DNA from: Cocleimonas flava
GTDB lineage: Bacteria > Pseudomonadota > Gammaproteobacteria > Thiotrichales > Thiotrichaceae
Assembly: GCF_004339015.1 (NCBI RefSeq)
Contig: NZ_SMFQ01000003.1
Span: forward strand, 930,001-994,000
Direction: 5' to 3'
Length of the DNA: 64,000 nucleotides
Part shown: positions 27,750 through 35,242 of the stretch, piece by piece
Position numbering within the stretch: position 1 is the stretch's first letter
Layout of the letters: each line of letters begins with the position of its first letter
Made by a program: the position numbers and the translations under genes
Notes under the pieces: generated by a model
The model's database searches: none
What the model was told of the DNA's origin: nothing
The model's input: the letters and a program-made list of their open reading frames with translations, nothing else

Positions 27750-28241
27750 ATGAATGACTTTGAATTAATTACAGGTTATACCCCAGGTGTAATTGGACGT
27801 GTCTCTGAGTTGCACTCCTTATATTATTTTGAAAATTGGGGATTTGAAGAGTATTTTGAAATCAAAGTAGCAACTGAAATGTCTGAATTTATTTCAAAGT
27901 ACAATGAAGCTGATGATCGAATTTTTTCTATTGCAGTTAATGGAAATATTGAAGGTTCTATTTCTATTGATGCTTCATCTGAAAAGAATAAAACAGCTCA
28001 CCTACGTTGGTTTATAGTATCTGATAAGCTCAGAGGTAAAGGAGCTGGAAATTATTTAATGAAACAGGCAATGGGGTTCTGCGAACAAAAAAAATATAGT
28101 AATGTTTATCTTTGGACATTTCAGGGGCTAGGGTCGGCTAGACATCTCTATGAAAAATATGGGTTTTCCTTAACCAAAGAAAGCACTGGTAAACAATGGG
28201 GTAAAAAAGTAACTGAACAACGATTCGATGCAAACATTTGA
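27750..28241 (+). CDS. GNAT N-acetyltransferase (cassette 4)
   Basis: 163-residue GCN5-related acetyltransferase. The acetyl-CoA-binding motif A is present as VSDKLRGKGAGNYLMKQAMGFC (about residues 90-111; R-G-K-G-A-G core), followed by NVYLWTFQGLGSARHLYEKYGF, the usual strand-helix that ends the fold. The acceptor substrate is unknown; GNAT cassettes are frequent in integrons and some acetylate drugs, toxins or proteins. Start at 27750 leaves a 40-bp leader after the attC boundary. No antibiotic-specific subfamily signature is evident. Confidence 0.85.
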   Translation: MNDFELITGYTPGVIGRVSELHSLYYFENWGFEEYFEIKVATEMSEFISKYNEADDRIFSIAVNGNIEGSISIDASSEKNKTAHLRWFIVSDKLRGKGAGNYLMKQAMGFCEQKKYSNVYLWTFQGLGSARHLYEKYGFSLTKESTGKQWGKKVTEQRFDANI

Positions 28242-28250
28242 ATATATAAT

Positions 28251-28319
28251 GTATAACAAGTAACCATACAAGTTGCTTCATCGGAAAACTACTCGCTTTC
28301 ACTAAGCAAGACGTTATAT
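28251..28319 (+). repeat. attC site of cassette 4 (degenerate)
   Basis: 69 bp. Left box GTATAAC, then an apparent 12-bp duplication-type insertion (ACAAGT twice), CGGAAAACTACTCGCTTTC and right box ACGTTATAT. The right half of the stem (TTTTCC) found in the other sites is missing, so this last site may not fold or recombine well. Confidence 0.72.
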
Positions 28320-28320
28320 T

Positions 28321-28352
28321 AAAAAAGTGCCTATAAGTATGGGGGTGGCCTT
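28321..28352 (-). repeat. Dispersed C-rich repeat, copy 9
   Basis: Minus-strand reading GGCCACCCCCATACTTATAG then GCACTTTTTT. It begins 2 bp after the last attC box, at the outer edge of the cassette array. Confidence 0.72.
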
Positions 28353-28383
28353 AATTTTTTAAATACATTAAGAATACTGAATT

Positions 28384-28527
28384 AATCTACGATGTACTTC
28401 CTTGGCTTTTTGGTAAGCATTACGAACCCCTTAACATACTTCGTATTTAATCCATCCCTAGTTCGACCACTGCGCATCGACAATTCCTTACGGAATCTAC
28501 GATGTACTTCCTTGGCTTTTGGTAAGC
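28384..28527. repeat. 34-35 bp direct repeat pair
   Basis: AATCTACGATGTACTTCCTT followed by GGCTTTTTGGTAAGC at 28384-28418 recurs at 28494-28527 with one T fewer. The second copy touches the 3' end of the Nudix-MBL gene at 28529. It looks like a local duplication of about 110 bp period. Confidence 0.75.
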
Positions 28528-28528
28528 C

Positions 28529-29863
28529 TCAGAAGGCAACACCAATTTTCCTCAAATGTTGCCTCACATTCTGATGCGCTAACGGCAGTAATCTCTCATC
28601 CAAACCACCATACAATTTATCGACAATTGCATTTTCGTCTAAACCACCATTCACCAAATTGATAATTTGCTGTTCGCGTTCTATCCGATGTTGCAAGGTT
28701 TGCTCTAGCAAATGAATCCCTCCCATGGGAATTCCGTGTGAGGGAATAATCACTTTGGGATTCATATCAATCACCCGTTGCAGGGTATCGAAATACACCT
28801 GCATATCCCCTTCTGGCTCAGGGATTACGACTGTGGTAAATGGCTCGACTAAATCACTGACATAAAACCATGACATATCATCGGTGGCTAAACCGACCAT
28901 GCCGTCATCGTGTCCGGGGAGTTCGTGGCAAATCACGTCTTTGCCTAACCATGTTGTTATTTTGTCATTTTGTGAAATCGTTTTAATTTCGATGCCGTCT
29001 AAATAGTCTTTTCCATATCTGTTTAATAAGCGTTGCTGGGTGATTTTCGAACACAAAATGGGAAGTTTTAAATGACGCGCGAGTTGTGGTGCTCTTTCGT
29101 GATGATCGGGGTGGTGATGTGTTAGCAGAATGGCTTCCACGTTGAGATCTTGCAGGGTATTGATGAGCTTGGTTAGAACCTCATCGGATTCAGGAGAAGG
29201 ATCGGTAATCAACGTTAGACTGCTTTCTTCACCTAATAATAAACTATTGGTGGTATGCGCCGGAGGCAAGGTATTTGATGGTACGGGTATATAGCCCACG
29301 CCTTTTAATAATTCGACATAGGGTAATTCTTGTTCTACATCGTATTCCAGATTTAGCTTTGGAATTTCCTGAGTGGTGATATCTTCACACAGGTGTTCGA
29401 TGGTTCTTACCGTGGGCACGACCATCAGGCTTTCACCCGAGTGGTATTTTTCATTCAGTTCGGAATGCGGCAGCCAACCTGCCCAGGCGATTTCACCATC
29501 ATCAGCGGCTAACTCGGGTTTTTCTGTTAACACGACTTTGTAGTAGTGCGCGTTGAAACGAAACTTTTCAAAAGGTGGCGTGACTGCGGTGCCCAGTTTT
29601 GAGACTTCGGTGACGTTATTCTGACTCATCGCTGTTTCGATGGAGTAACCCAGCTCTTCATCTATTTCGCGGAATAATGCGCCCATTTCATGCGCGGGAT
29701 ACTCTTCAATCAAAGGATGTTGAAAATCGAATTCGTAATCTTCCGGATCGACCTTGCCACCAGGAAAGGCTATGTATCCGGGGAATGCTTTGAGGTAATT
29801 TTGACGTCTGATACTGTAAATATCATTCTCGTGGACAAATATCGCTACAACGGCTTCTAACAT
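28529..29863 (-). CDS. Nudix hydrolase fused to metallo-beta-lactamase-fold hydrolase
   Basis: 444-residue two-domain protein. N-terminal Nudix domain (about residues 1-150): IAFPGGKVDPEDYEF and, after a longer spacer than usual, LFREIDEELGYSIE give the Nudix box glutamates. C-terminal MBL domain (about 195-444): zinc ligands in LLTHHHPDHHERA, the later PGHDDG histidine and IIPSHGIPMGG. Such fusions occur in proteobacteria and resemble LACTB2-like MBL proteins. Likely acts on nucleoside-diphosphate or CoA-linked substrates plus a thioester or phosphodiester, but the substrate is unknown. No close operon partner. Confidence 0.85.
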   Translation of the reverse strand: MLEAVVAIFVHENDIYSIRRQNYLKAFPGYIAFPGGKVDPEDYEFDFQHPLIEEYPAHEMGALFREIDEELGYSIETAMSQNNVTEVSKLGTAVTPPFEKFRFNAHYYKVVLTEKPELAADDGEIAWAGWLPHSELNEKYHSGESLMVVPTVRTIEHLCEDITTQEIPKLNLEYDVEQELPYVELLKGVGYIPVPSNTLPPAHTTNSLLLGEESSLTLITDPSPESDEVLTKLINTLQDLNVEAILLTHHHPDHHERAPQLARHLKLPILCSKITQQRLLNRYGKDYLDGIEIKTISQNDKITTWLGKDVICHELPGHDDGMVGLATDDMSWFYVSDLVEPFTTVVIPEPEGDMQVYFDTLQRVIDMNPKVIIPSHGIPMGGIHLLEQTLQHRIEREQQIINLVNGGLDENAIVDKLYGGLDERLLPLAHQNVRQHLRKIGVAF

Positions 29864-30062
29864 GCCACCCCCCTACTTAGCATGAGATTGTCATTTCGTT
29901 TTTCAGAAATGGACAACTCAGCCGAGGCAAAGCCGAGACAACGTTGGAATGCAATGACGACGACCCGAAGGGTGAGGCGCAGCCGAATATCTATGCCAAA
30001 GCTTAGACATAGCTCGCTTGCTAAAGCGACACTATGACTTAGCGTGTATACGGGAGCTTTTT
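29864..30062 (+). repeat. Dispersed C-rich repeat, copy 10 (long form)
   Basis: Starts GCCACCCCCCTACTTAGCAT, contains GACCCGAAGGGTGAGGCGCA with GCCGAAT (also in copy 16) and ends GGGAGCTTTTT. It fills most of the 304-bp divergent gap between the Nudix-MBL gene and the crotonase, and abuts the Nudix-MBL start codon. Confidence 0.7.
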
Positions 30063-30167
30063 CAGAATTGTTAAAACGCTGTTCCAACTCTTTTATTACG
30101 TTAATTATGGTAAAATTCAAAATCAAATATTCCTCTTTATTACTCAAGCAAAGCCAAGGTTTTACGT

Positions 30168-30983
30168 ATGTCCGCACTCGCCAAAACAATCGATTCTACT
30201 CTCACTTTAAAAGACCGTATTGCCACGCTCACCTTTGAACGTGACGATGTCCGTAATGCGCTAACGGGCACCACGCTGGTAGATGACATTGTGAATACCG
30301 TTGCCTGGGCAAATGCGAATAGTGATGTGTCTGTACTCATTATTACGGGTTCTGGTAAGTCATTTAGTGCCGGTGGAAACATTAAAGAAATGCAGGATAA
30401 AACCGGCATGTTTGGTGGTTCTGTTGATGATATCCAAAAGCAATACCGACAAAATATTCAACGCATTCCTTTAGCTATTCATAAAGCTGAAATTCCTATT
30501 ATTGCTGCGGTTAATGGGGCTGCCATTGGCGCAGGTATGGATCTTAGCTGTATGTGCGATTTCCGTATTGGTTCTACGAATGCGCTATTTGGTGAAACCT
30601 TTATCAACCTGGGTATTATTCCCGGCGATGGTGGTGCCTGGTTTTTACAGCGACTCATCGGTTATCAAAAAGCCGCTGAATTAACCTTTACGGGTCGTCT
30701 GGTTGAGGCACAAGAAGCTAAAGAGCTTGGCTTATTACTCGATGTTGTCGAGGCCGATAATCTGTTAGATAGAACAATGGAACTGGCTGGCTCCATTGCC
30801 TCTAAACCTCCCTTAACGATTCGACACACCAAACGTTTACTGAAACACGCGCAACAACAAGAGTTGCCCGAATTTCTGGAAAACTGCGCTAATGTTCAGG
30901 CAATGTGCCATCACACTAATGACCACCATGAAGCGGTTGATGCATTTCTGGCGAAACGAAAGCCTAAATTTAGCGGTTCTTAA
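30168..30983 (+). CDS. Enoyl-CoA hydratase/isomerase family protein
   Basis: 271-residue crotonase. Oxyanion-hole segments are SFSAGGNIKEMQ (about residues 65-76) and NGAAIGAGMDLSCMCDFRIG (about 111-130), and LGIIPGDGGAWFLQRLIG supplies the second catalytic glutamate position with Asp instead of Glu (PGDGG), seen in some family members that act as hydratases or on other chemistries. It ends 4 bp inside the convergent thioesterase gene. It is separate from the Liu cluster and has no visible LiuR-type site; substrate unknown. Confidence 0.87.
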   Translation: MSALAKTIDSTLTLKDRIATLTFERDDVRNALTGTTLVDDIVNTVAWANANSDVSVLIITGSGKSFSAGGNIKEMQDKTGMFGGSVDDIQKQYRQNIQRIPLAIHKAEIPIIAAVNGAAIGAGMDLSCMCDFRIGSTNALFGETFINLGIIPGDGGAWFLQRLIGYQKAAELTFTGRLVEAQEAKELGLLLDVVEADNLLDRTMELAGSIASKPPLTIRHTKRLLKHAQQQELPEFLENCANVQAMCHHTNDHHEAVDAFLAKRKPKFSGS

Positions 30984-31450
30984 GCGGGTGTAATTCGCTC
31001 GAAATCGATAATCATTTTTCGGTTTTCTTCTGGAATGGGTTTATTCACATTGGCTTTGTAATCAAACCAGACCAGAATTGCTCTTGAGGTACTAATCAAG
31101 GTGTCGCTACCCTTAAGAAAAATAGCGGCATCTAAATCCAGACTGCTATTTCCCATGCGACTAATTCGACAGCCAACGTCTATATCGGAGGGATAATGTA
31201 ACTGTTTGATATACGCGATCTTCATGTCTGCGTGTATTACACCCGAAGATAGTTCAGGGTCAAAACGCATATCCATTAATGATTCAAAATAACCGAGTCT
31301 GGCTGACTCGTAATAACGCGCATACAGGGTATTATTAACATGCCCAAACGCGTCTAAATCTCCCCAACGGGTTGGCATTTCAAAGAAGTAATTAAAGTCA
31401 GATCGTTCCATCTGACGATAATCTTCAAGGTGTTTGGTTTCTTCTCCCAT
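30980..31450 (-). CDS. Hotdog-fold acyl-CoA thioesterase (4HBT family)
   Basis: 156-residue 4-hydroxybenzoyl-CoA thioesterase-like protein. The catalytic segment is PTRWGDLDAFGHVNNTLYARYYESAR (about residues 26-51), with the conserved Asp and GHVNN turn. It hydrolyses acyl-CoA thioesters, releasing CoA. GAGG lies 10 nt before the ATG at 31450. Its last four bases overlap the 3' end of the crotonase on the other strand. It follows the adenosyltransferase by 48 bp in the same direction. Confidence 0.87.
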   Translation of the reverse strand: MGEETKHLEDYRQMERSDFNYFFEMPTRWGDLDAFGHVNNTLYARYYESARLGYFESLMDMRFDPELSSGVIHADMKIAYIKQLHYPSDIDVGCRISRMGNSSLDLDAAIFLKGSDTLISTSRAILVWFDYKANVNKPIPEENRKMIIDFERITPA

Positions 31451-31498
31451 GTTAAATCGGCCTCTTTTTTATTGTATGAAACTTAGAACTTTTTGGCT

Positions 31499-32086
31499 TT
31501 ATGTGGTGCGGTGGCTCGCCCACATGATTTCATCGGTATTGCTGCGGCTATTCAAAACACGTCCCATGGTAAACAATAAATCCGAGAGTCGATTGATATA
31601 ACGAATAGCACCGATGATTTGAAATTCACTGGCATTTTCAAAGTCGACATCATTCTTTGCATAAAAGTGCATTAAGGTAACCAGACCGCGCTCAACTCTG
31701 CGGCAAACTGCGCGTGCTTTTAAGGCGAGAGCTGCTTCTTTATTTCCACCTGGCAAAATAAACTCTTTGAGTGGTTGTAATTCACCGTTGTATTTATCGA
31801 TAGACGCTTCCAGATCATCAACGCGGGATACCGTAAAACCATCGAATTCTGGATAGGCAAACATGCCACCAATATTGAATAAATCGTGCTGGATGCCTTG
31901 TAGCTCAGCGTTGATTTCAGAATCAAAAGAAAAAGCCACGATTACCCCAATTTCAGAATTGAGTTCGTCAACCTCTCCTATCGCTTGTATTAGCAAATCG
32001 TCTTTATCCAGACGAATATTTCCGGCAATGCCCGTTCTACCTTTGTCACCCGTGCGGGTATAAACTTTTGATATTCTATTTCCCAT
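31499..32086 (-). CDS. pduO: Corrinoid adenosyltransferase, PduO type
   Basis: 195-residue ATP:cob(I)alamin adenosyltransferase of the PduO family. The N-terminal ATP-binding motif is KVYTRTGDKGRTGIAG (residues 7-22), followed by GEVDELNSEIG and the C-terminal RAVCRRVERGLV and YINRLSDLLFTMGR. It converts cobalamin to adenosylcobalamin, the cofactor of IcmF. It lies near a BtuF-like gene (95 bp upstream), which fits a cobalamin-handling role. Start at 32086 has only a weak ribosome-binding site. Confidence 0.92.
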   Translation of the reverse strand: MGNRISKVYTRTGDKGRTGIAGNIRLDKDDLLIQAIGEVDELNSEIGVIVAFSFDSEINAELQGIQHDLFNIGGMFAYPEFDGFTVSRVDDLEASIDKYNGELQPLKEFILPGGNKEAALALKARAVCRRVERGLVTLMHFYAKNDVDFENASEFQIIGAIRYINRLSDLLFTMGRVLNSRSNTDEIMWASHRTT

Positions 32087-32181
32087 ATTTATTTACTCGT
32101 TTGTCTCTTCCTGTTTTTTTTGCCTGTTCTTTTACCTGTATAGACAGGCTACTTGTTACAGCTTTTTACATCTTCTTGTAG

Positions 32182-33000
32182 TTATTCTAGCTTGTTTTTC
32201 AGAGAACGCAGGTAATCTGCTGTTCCTAATAATCGACTACCGTACCAAGAGAAGTACATTGCATCGACTAAAATCACTTTTGAATCGGGTAATATTTTCT
32301 GCAGCGCTTCAACATGAGATTCTTTAAACGGATAAGGCTCGGTGGATAGCATCACCACATCAGGCTTTTGTTGTTGCAGAATATCTATTTCCGTTTCTGG
32401 ATATCGGTCTTGATTGGCGAAGATATTTTGCAAGCCACAACACTTCATCATTTCATCAATAAAGGTATCGCTACCCGCAACCATATAGGGCTTTTGCCAG
32501 ATAAAGTAAGCGGCTGTTTTGTTTAAACCTTTCCCTAGATGACTCATGTCATTATGGATAGTATCAGCCATATTCTTGGCTTTGGTTTCGGCACCTACTA
32601 ACACCCCGATTTGCCGAATCATGTCTAAGGCGTCATCCAGCGTGACGATATCGCTCATCCAGACAGGGTAATCCTGTTTCAGCTGATTGATTCCGTCTTC
32701 GTAGTTTTCTTCTTTATTACCGATAATAAAGTCGGGTTTAAGTTCGGCAATGACATCAAAATTAAACTTTTTGGTACCTCCTACCTTTTTCACATTTTTT
32801 ACTTTATCTTCAGGATCAGTGCAGAATTTGGTGATTCCGACGACTTCCGCATATAGCCCCAAATCAAACAGTAATTCAGTTTGTGAAGGCACTAAAGAAA
32901 CGATACGAATCGGCCTGGCAGCCAAGGTGCATGTCTCTCCCATTTGGTCTATCACCGAAATGGGAAAGCTCTGCTGTCGATTTTCTGGCGAATTTAACAC
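32182..33000 (-). CDS. BtuF-like helical-backbone metal-receptor protein, no signal peptide
   Basis: 272-residue class III (BtuF/FhuD-type) binding-protein fold. Signatures are RIVSLVPSQTELLFDLGLYAEVVGITKFC (about residues 31-59), ELKPDFIIGNKEENYED and the inter-lobe helix ending ETKAKNMADTI. GTG is the start codon, 3 bp after the DUF1289 stop. The N terminus (polar, SPENRQQSFPIS) has no signal peptide or lipobox, so the protein is predicted to be cytoplasmic unless the start is misplaced. No ABC permease is adjacent. It may bind a corrinoid or another metal complex; the nearby adenosyltransferase favours cobalamin. Confidence 0.78.
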   Translation of the reverse strand: MLNSPENRQQSFPISVIDQMGETCTLAARPIRIVSLVPSQTELLFDLGLYAEVVGITKFCTDPEDKVKNVKKVGGTKKFNFDVIAELKPDFIIGNKEENYEDGINQLKQDYPVWMSDIVTLDDALDMIRQIGVLVGAETKAKNMADTIHNDMSHLGKGLNKTAAYFIWQKPYMVAGSDTFIDEMMKCCGLQNIFANQDRYPETEIDILQQQKPDVVMLSTEPYPFKESHVEALQKILPDSKVILVDAMYFSWYGSRLLGTADYLRSLKNKLE

Positions 33001-33003
33001 TGT

Positions 33004-33219
33004 TTATTCGGCAGCTTCCCGACGTTTTTTAGCAAGTTCGAGAACGTCCCGTTTTTCAACGTTATCCAACATACCCCATCCTGCAATTTCCTCAATAGCG
33101 CGATAGCAACCAACGCAGATGCTATCGTCATCTAAATCACAAATATTAATACAAGGAGACTGTACCGCAGTCTGAAAAGCGCCTTTTTCAGCGCTAGCCT
33201 GTTGATTTGATTCGCTCAT
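33004..33219 (-). CDS. DUF1289 small cysteine-rich protein
   Basis: 71-residue protein with the DUF1289 signature SPCINICDLDDDSICVGCYR (four cysteines, C-x3-C and C-x2-C) followed by IEEIAGWGML and a basic helical tail. The cysteines could bind a metal or Fe-S cluster. It sits 3 bp after the acyl-CoA dehydrogenase stop and 3 bp before the BtuF-like start, so the three genes form one unit. Function unknown. Confidence 0.87.
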   Translation of the reverse strand: MSESNQQASAEKGAFQTAVQSPCINICDLDDDSICVGCYRAIEEIAGWGMLDNVEKRDVLELAKKRREAAE

Positions 33220-33222
33220 CTA

Positions 33223-35004
33223 TCAGAAGTTTTCGATGGATAAATCCATGATCGCACCTACGCCCGATTGCACGGTAGTGGCGTAAGCCTCACTGCGTGG
33301 CAGGATATGTTCTGCATAGAAACGTGCCGTCAGAATCTTCGTTTTGAAGAATTCATCCGTTGAGCCCGCATCGATTTCACGTTGCGCCGCCAATGCACTT
33401 TTCGCCATCAACCAACCACCTAATACAGTACCCATTAGCATCAAGTAATTAACCGAAGCAGCACCAGCGCTATGTGGTGTTTCCATACCTTTTTCTAATA
33501 CCCATTTCGTTGACTCTGTAACAGCTTTCAATGCCGCAGAAAACTGTGTCGACATAATGGCAAAGTCATCACCCGATTGTGCTTTAAGCGTCGTCTCGAA
33601 CTCATTCAATTCTGCAATCAATTCTGACACTGTAGCGCCTTTGTCTCTGAGCACTTTACGACCGATTAAGTCACCCGCCTGAATACCGGTTGTGCCTTCA
33701 TAAATGGTAATGATTCGCGCATCACGCATATATTGTGCAGCGCCAGTTTCTTCGATGAAGCCCATACCACCGTGAACTTGAACTCCTAATGAAGTGACTT
33801 CCTGAGCAACTTCAGTACACCATGCTTTAACGATAGGTGTGAGTAAATCCATACGACGACGTTGGAAATCAGCTACTTTCTCATCTGTCGATTGGTAAGC
33901 GTGGTCATGTGCACCAGCTGCAACGTAAGCCAAGGCGCGCCCTGCTTCTGTGAATGCCTTCATTTGCATTAGCATACGACGTACATCAGCATGGTGAATA
34001 ATTGATACTCGACCTTCTGAACCCGGGCTATAACCTTGAGTTCTATCTTTTGCATACGCGAGTGCGTGTTGGTATGCGCCTTCAGATAAGCCAACGCCTT
34101 CCATTCCCACTTCTAATCTTGCGTGATTCATCATCGTGAACATGCAAGATAGACCATTGTTTTCTTCGCCGATTAAATAACCAACTGCACCTGTTTCATC
34201 GCCAAAGCTCATGACACAGGTCGGGCTCGCGTGAATACCTAGCTTGTGCTCCAGTGATACTGCTTTTGCATCATTACGTTCGCCCAGGCTTCCGTCTTCA
34301 TTGATCAGGTATTTAGGTACGATAAACAATGAGATACCTTTTACACCTTCTGGTGCATCTGGCAGACGTGCTAACACAAGGTGCGCGATATTGTCTGTCA
34401 TCTCATGGTCGCCCCATGTGATGAATATTTTAGAGCCTTTGATTAAATAATGGTCCCCTTCTTTGGTCGCTTGTGTACGAACCGCAGAAAGATCAGAACC
34501 TGCCTGAGGTTCCGTCAGATTCATTGTGCCTGTCCATTCTCCACTCACCATTTTTGGTAAGTAGGTTTTTTTGATCTCGTCAGAACCGTGAGCATTAATC
34601 GCTTCGATAGCTCCTGCCGTTAGCATCGGGCACAACGCAAATGCCATGTTTGATGCATTCCACATTTCAGAAACCGCAGACTGCATTAAGAAAGGTAAAC
34701 CCTGACCATCAAATTCGGTCGGCTGATGAAGCCCCGGCCAGCCATTTTCTACAAATTGTTGATACGCTTCTTTAAACCCATCAGGATTCACTACCACGCC
34801 ATTCTCTAATCGAGAACCTTGCTGATCCCCAATATTATTTAATGGTTCGATGACAAGTGAAGCCAGCTTACCTGCTTCTTTCAGGATCGCTTCCACCATA
34901 TCTGGTGTAGCATCTTCAAACCCCGGGTGTTGTGCTATAGCGTTAATATCTGCCAGTTCTTTTAATACGAACTGCATCTCTTTTAATGGTGCTTCATAAG
35001 ACAT
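33223..35004 (-). CDS. Large acyl-CoA dehydrogenase (AcdB/DmdC type)
   Basis: 593-residue acyl-CoA dehydrogenase of the long form, with an extra N-terminal segment and a C-terminal extension (about 470-593) beyond the 380-residue core. Core motifs are [38 protein letters not shown] and catalytic IYEGTTGIQAGDLIGRK. This group includes DmdC (3-methylmercaptopropionyl-CoA dehydrogenase) as well as general fatty acyl-CoA dehydrogenases; the sequence alone does not separate them. A LiuR-type palindrome lies 144 bp upstream, so it probably responds to the same signal as the Liu genes. GAGGAG precedes the ATG by 11 nt. Confidence 0.9.
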   Translation of the reverse strand: MSYEAPLKEMQFVLKELADINAIAQHPGFEDATPDMVEAILKEAGKLASLVIEPLNNIGDQQGSRLENGVVVNPDGFKEAYQQFVENGWPGLHQPTEFDGQGLPFLMQSAVSEMWNASNMAFALCPMLTAGAIEAINAHGSDEIKKTYLPKMVSGEWTGTMNLTEPQAGSDLSAVRTQATKEGDHYLIKGSKIFITWGDHEMTDNIAHLVLARLPDAPEGVKGISLFIVPKYLINEDGSLGERNDAKAVSLEHKLGIHASPTCVMSFGDETGAVGYLIGEENNGLSCMFTMMNHARLEVGMEGVGLSEGAYQHALAYAKDRTQGYSPGSEGRVSIIHHADVRRMLMQMKAFTEAGRALAYVAAGAHDHAYQSTDEKVADFQRRRMDLLTPIVKAWCTEVAQEVTSLGVQVHGGMGFIEETGAAQYMRDARIITIYEGTTGIQAGDLIGRKVLRDKGATVSELIAELNEFETTLKAQSGDDFAIMSTQFSAALKAVTESTKWVLEKGMETPHSAGAASVNYLMLMGTVLGGWLMAKSALAAQREIDAGSTDEFFKTKILTARFYAEHILPRSEAYATTVQSGVGAIMDLSIENF

Positions 35005-35147
35005 CTAGATTTTCTCTCCTCTGAATTTAATTCAGATTATTATTGGATTCTTTTTCATGACGTTACCATTTCGATAACCTTTCAATAACATCATGGTGTT
35101 TGAAATATAGCTTAGCAAGTAATCAAAAAAAATCCCAGATAAATAAT

Positions 35148-35167
35148 TTACGTTTACGTAAACGTAA
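35148..35167. promoter_or_regulatory. Probable LiuR operator upstream of the large acyl-CoA dehydrogenase
   Basis: Perfect palindrome TTACGTTTACGTAAACGTAA, 144 bp before the dehydrogenase start. It is the only site of this family outside the first 12 kb. Confidence 0.8.
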
Positions 35168-35242
35168 GATGAAAATGTAACATAAAAACATAGAAAGAAT
35201 ATGTAGTTATGTCAACAATAGGAGCGAGTAAAGCAAACCCAG

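Larger units (their letters stand above)
25338..28319 (+). mobile_element. Integron cassette array without integrase (CALIN), four cassettes
   Basis: Four genes in one direction, each tightly followed by a 69-72 bp attC site of the same design: TAACAA..TTGC at the left, a hairpin-forming middle with an ACTCGCT core, and GCAAGGCGTTA at the right. Boundaries (G^TTAxxx) are at 25338, 26184, 26867, 27704 and 28313. No intI gene lies in the window. Codon use is more AT-rich than in neighbouring metabolic genes, as expected for acquired cassettes. The similarity of the attC sites suggests origin from one sedentary chromosomal integron. Confidence 0.88.

Noticed and set aside
29857-30189. 110-residue minus-strand frame overlapping the Nudix-MBL start and the crotonase start
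   Set aside because: It consists mostly of the long repeat copy and overlaps two well-supported genes.
30168-30983. Assignment of the second crotonase as a Liu-pathway gene
   Set aside because: No LiuR-type site, no Liu neighbours, and it lacks the methylglutaconyl-CoA hydratase-like RWMRRMADY segment.
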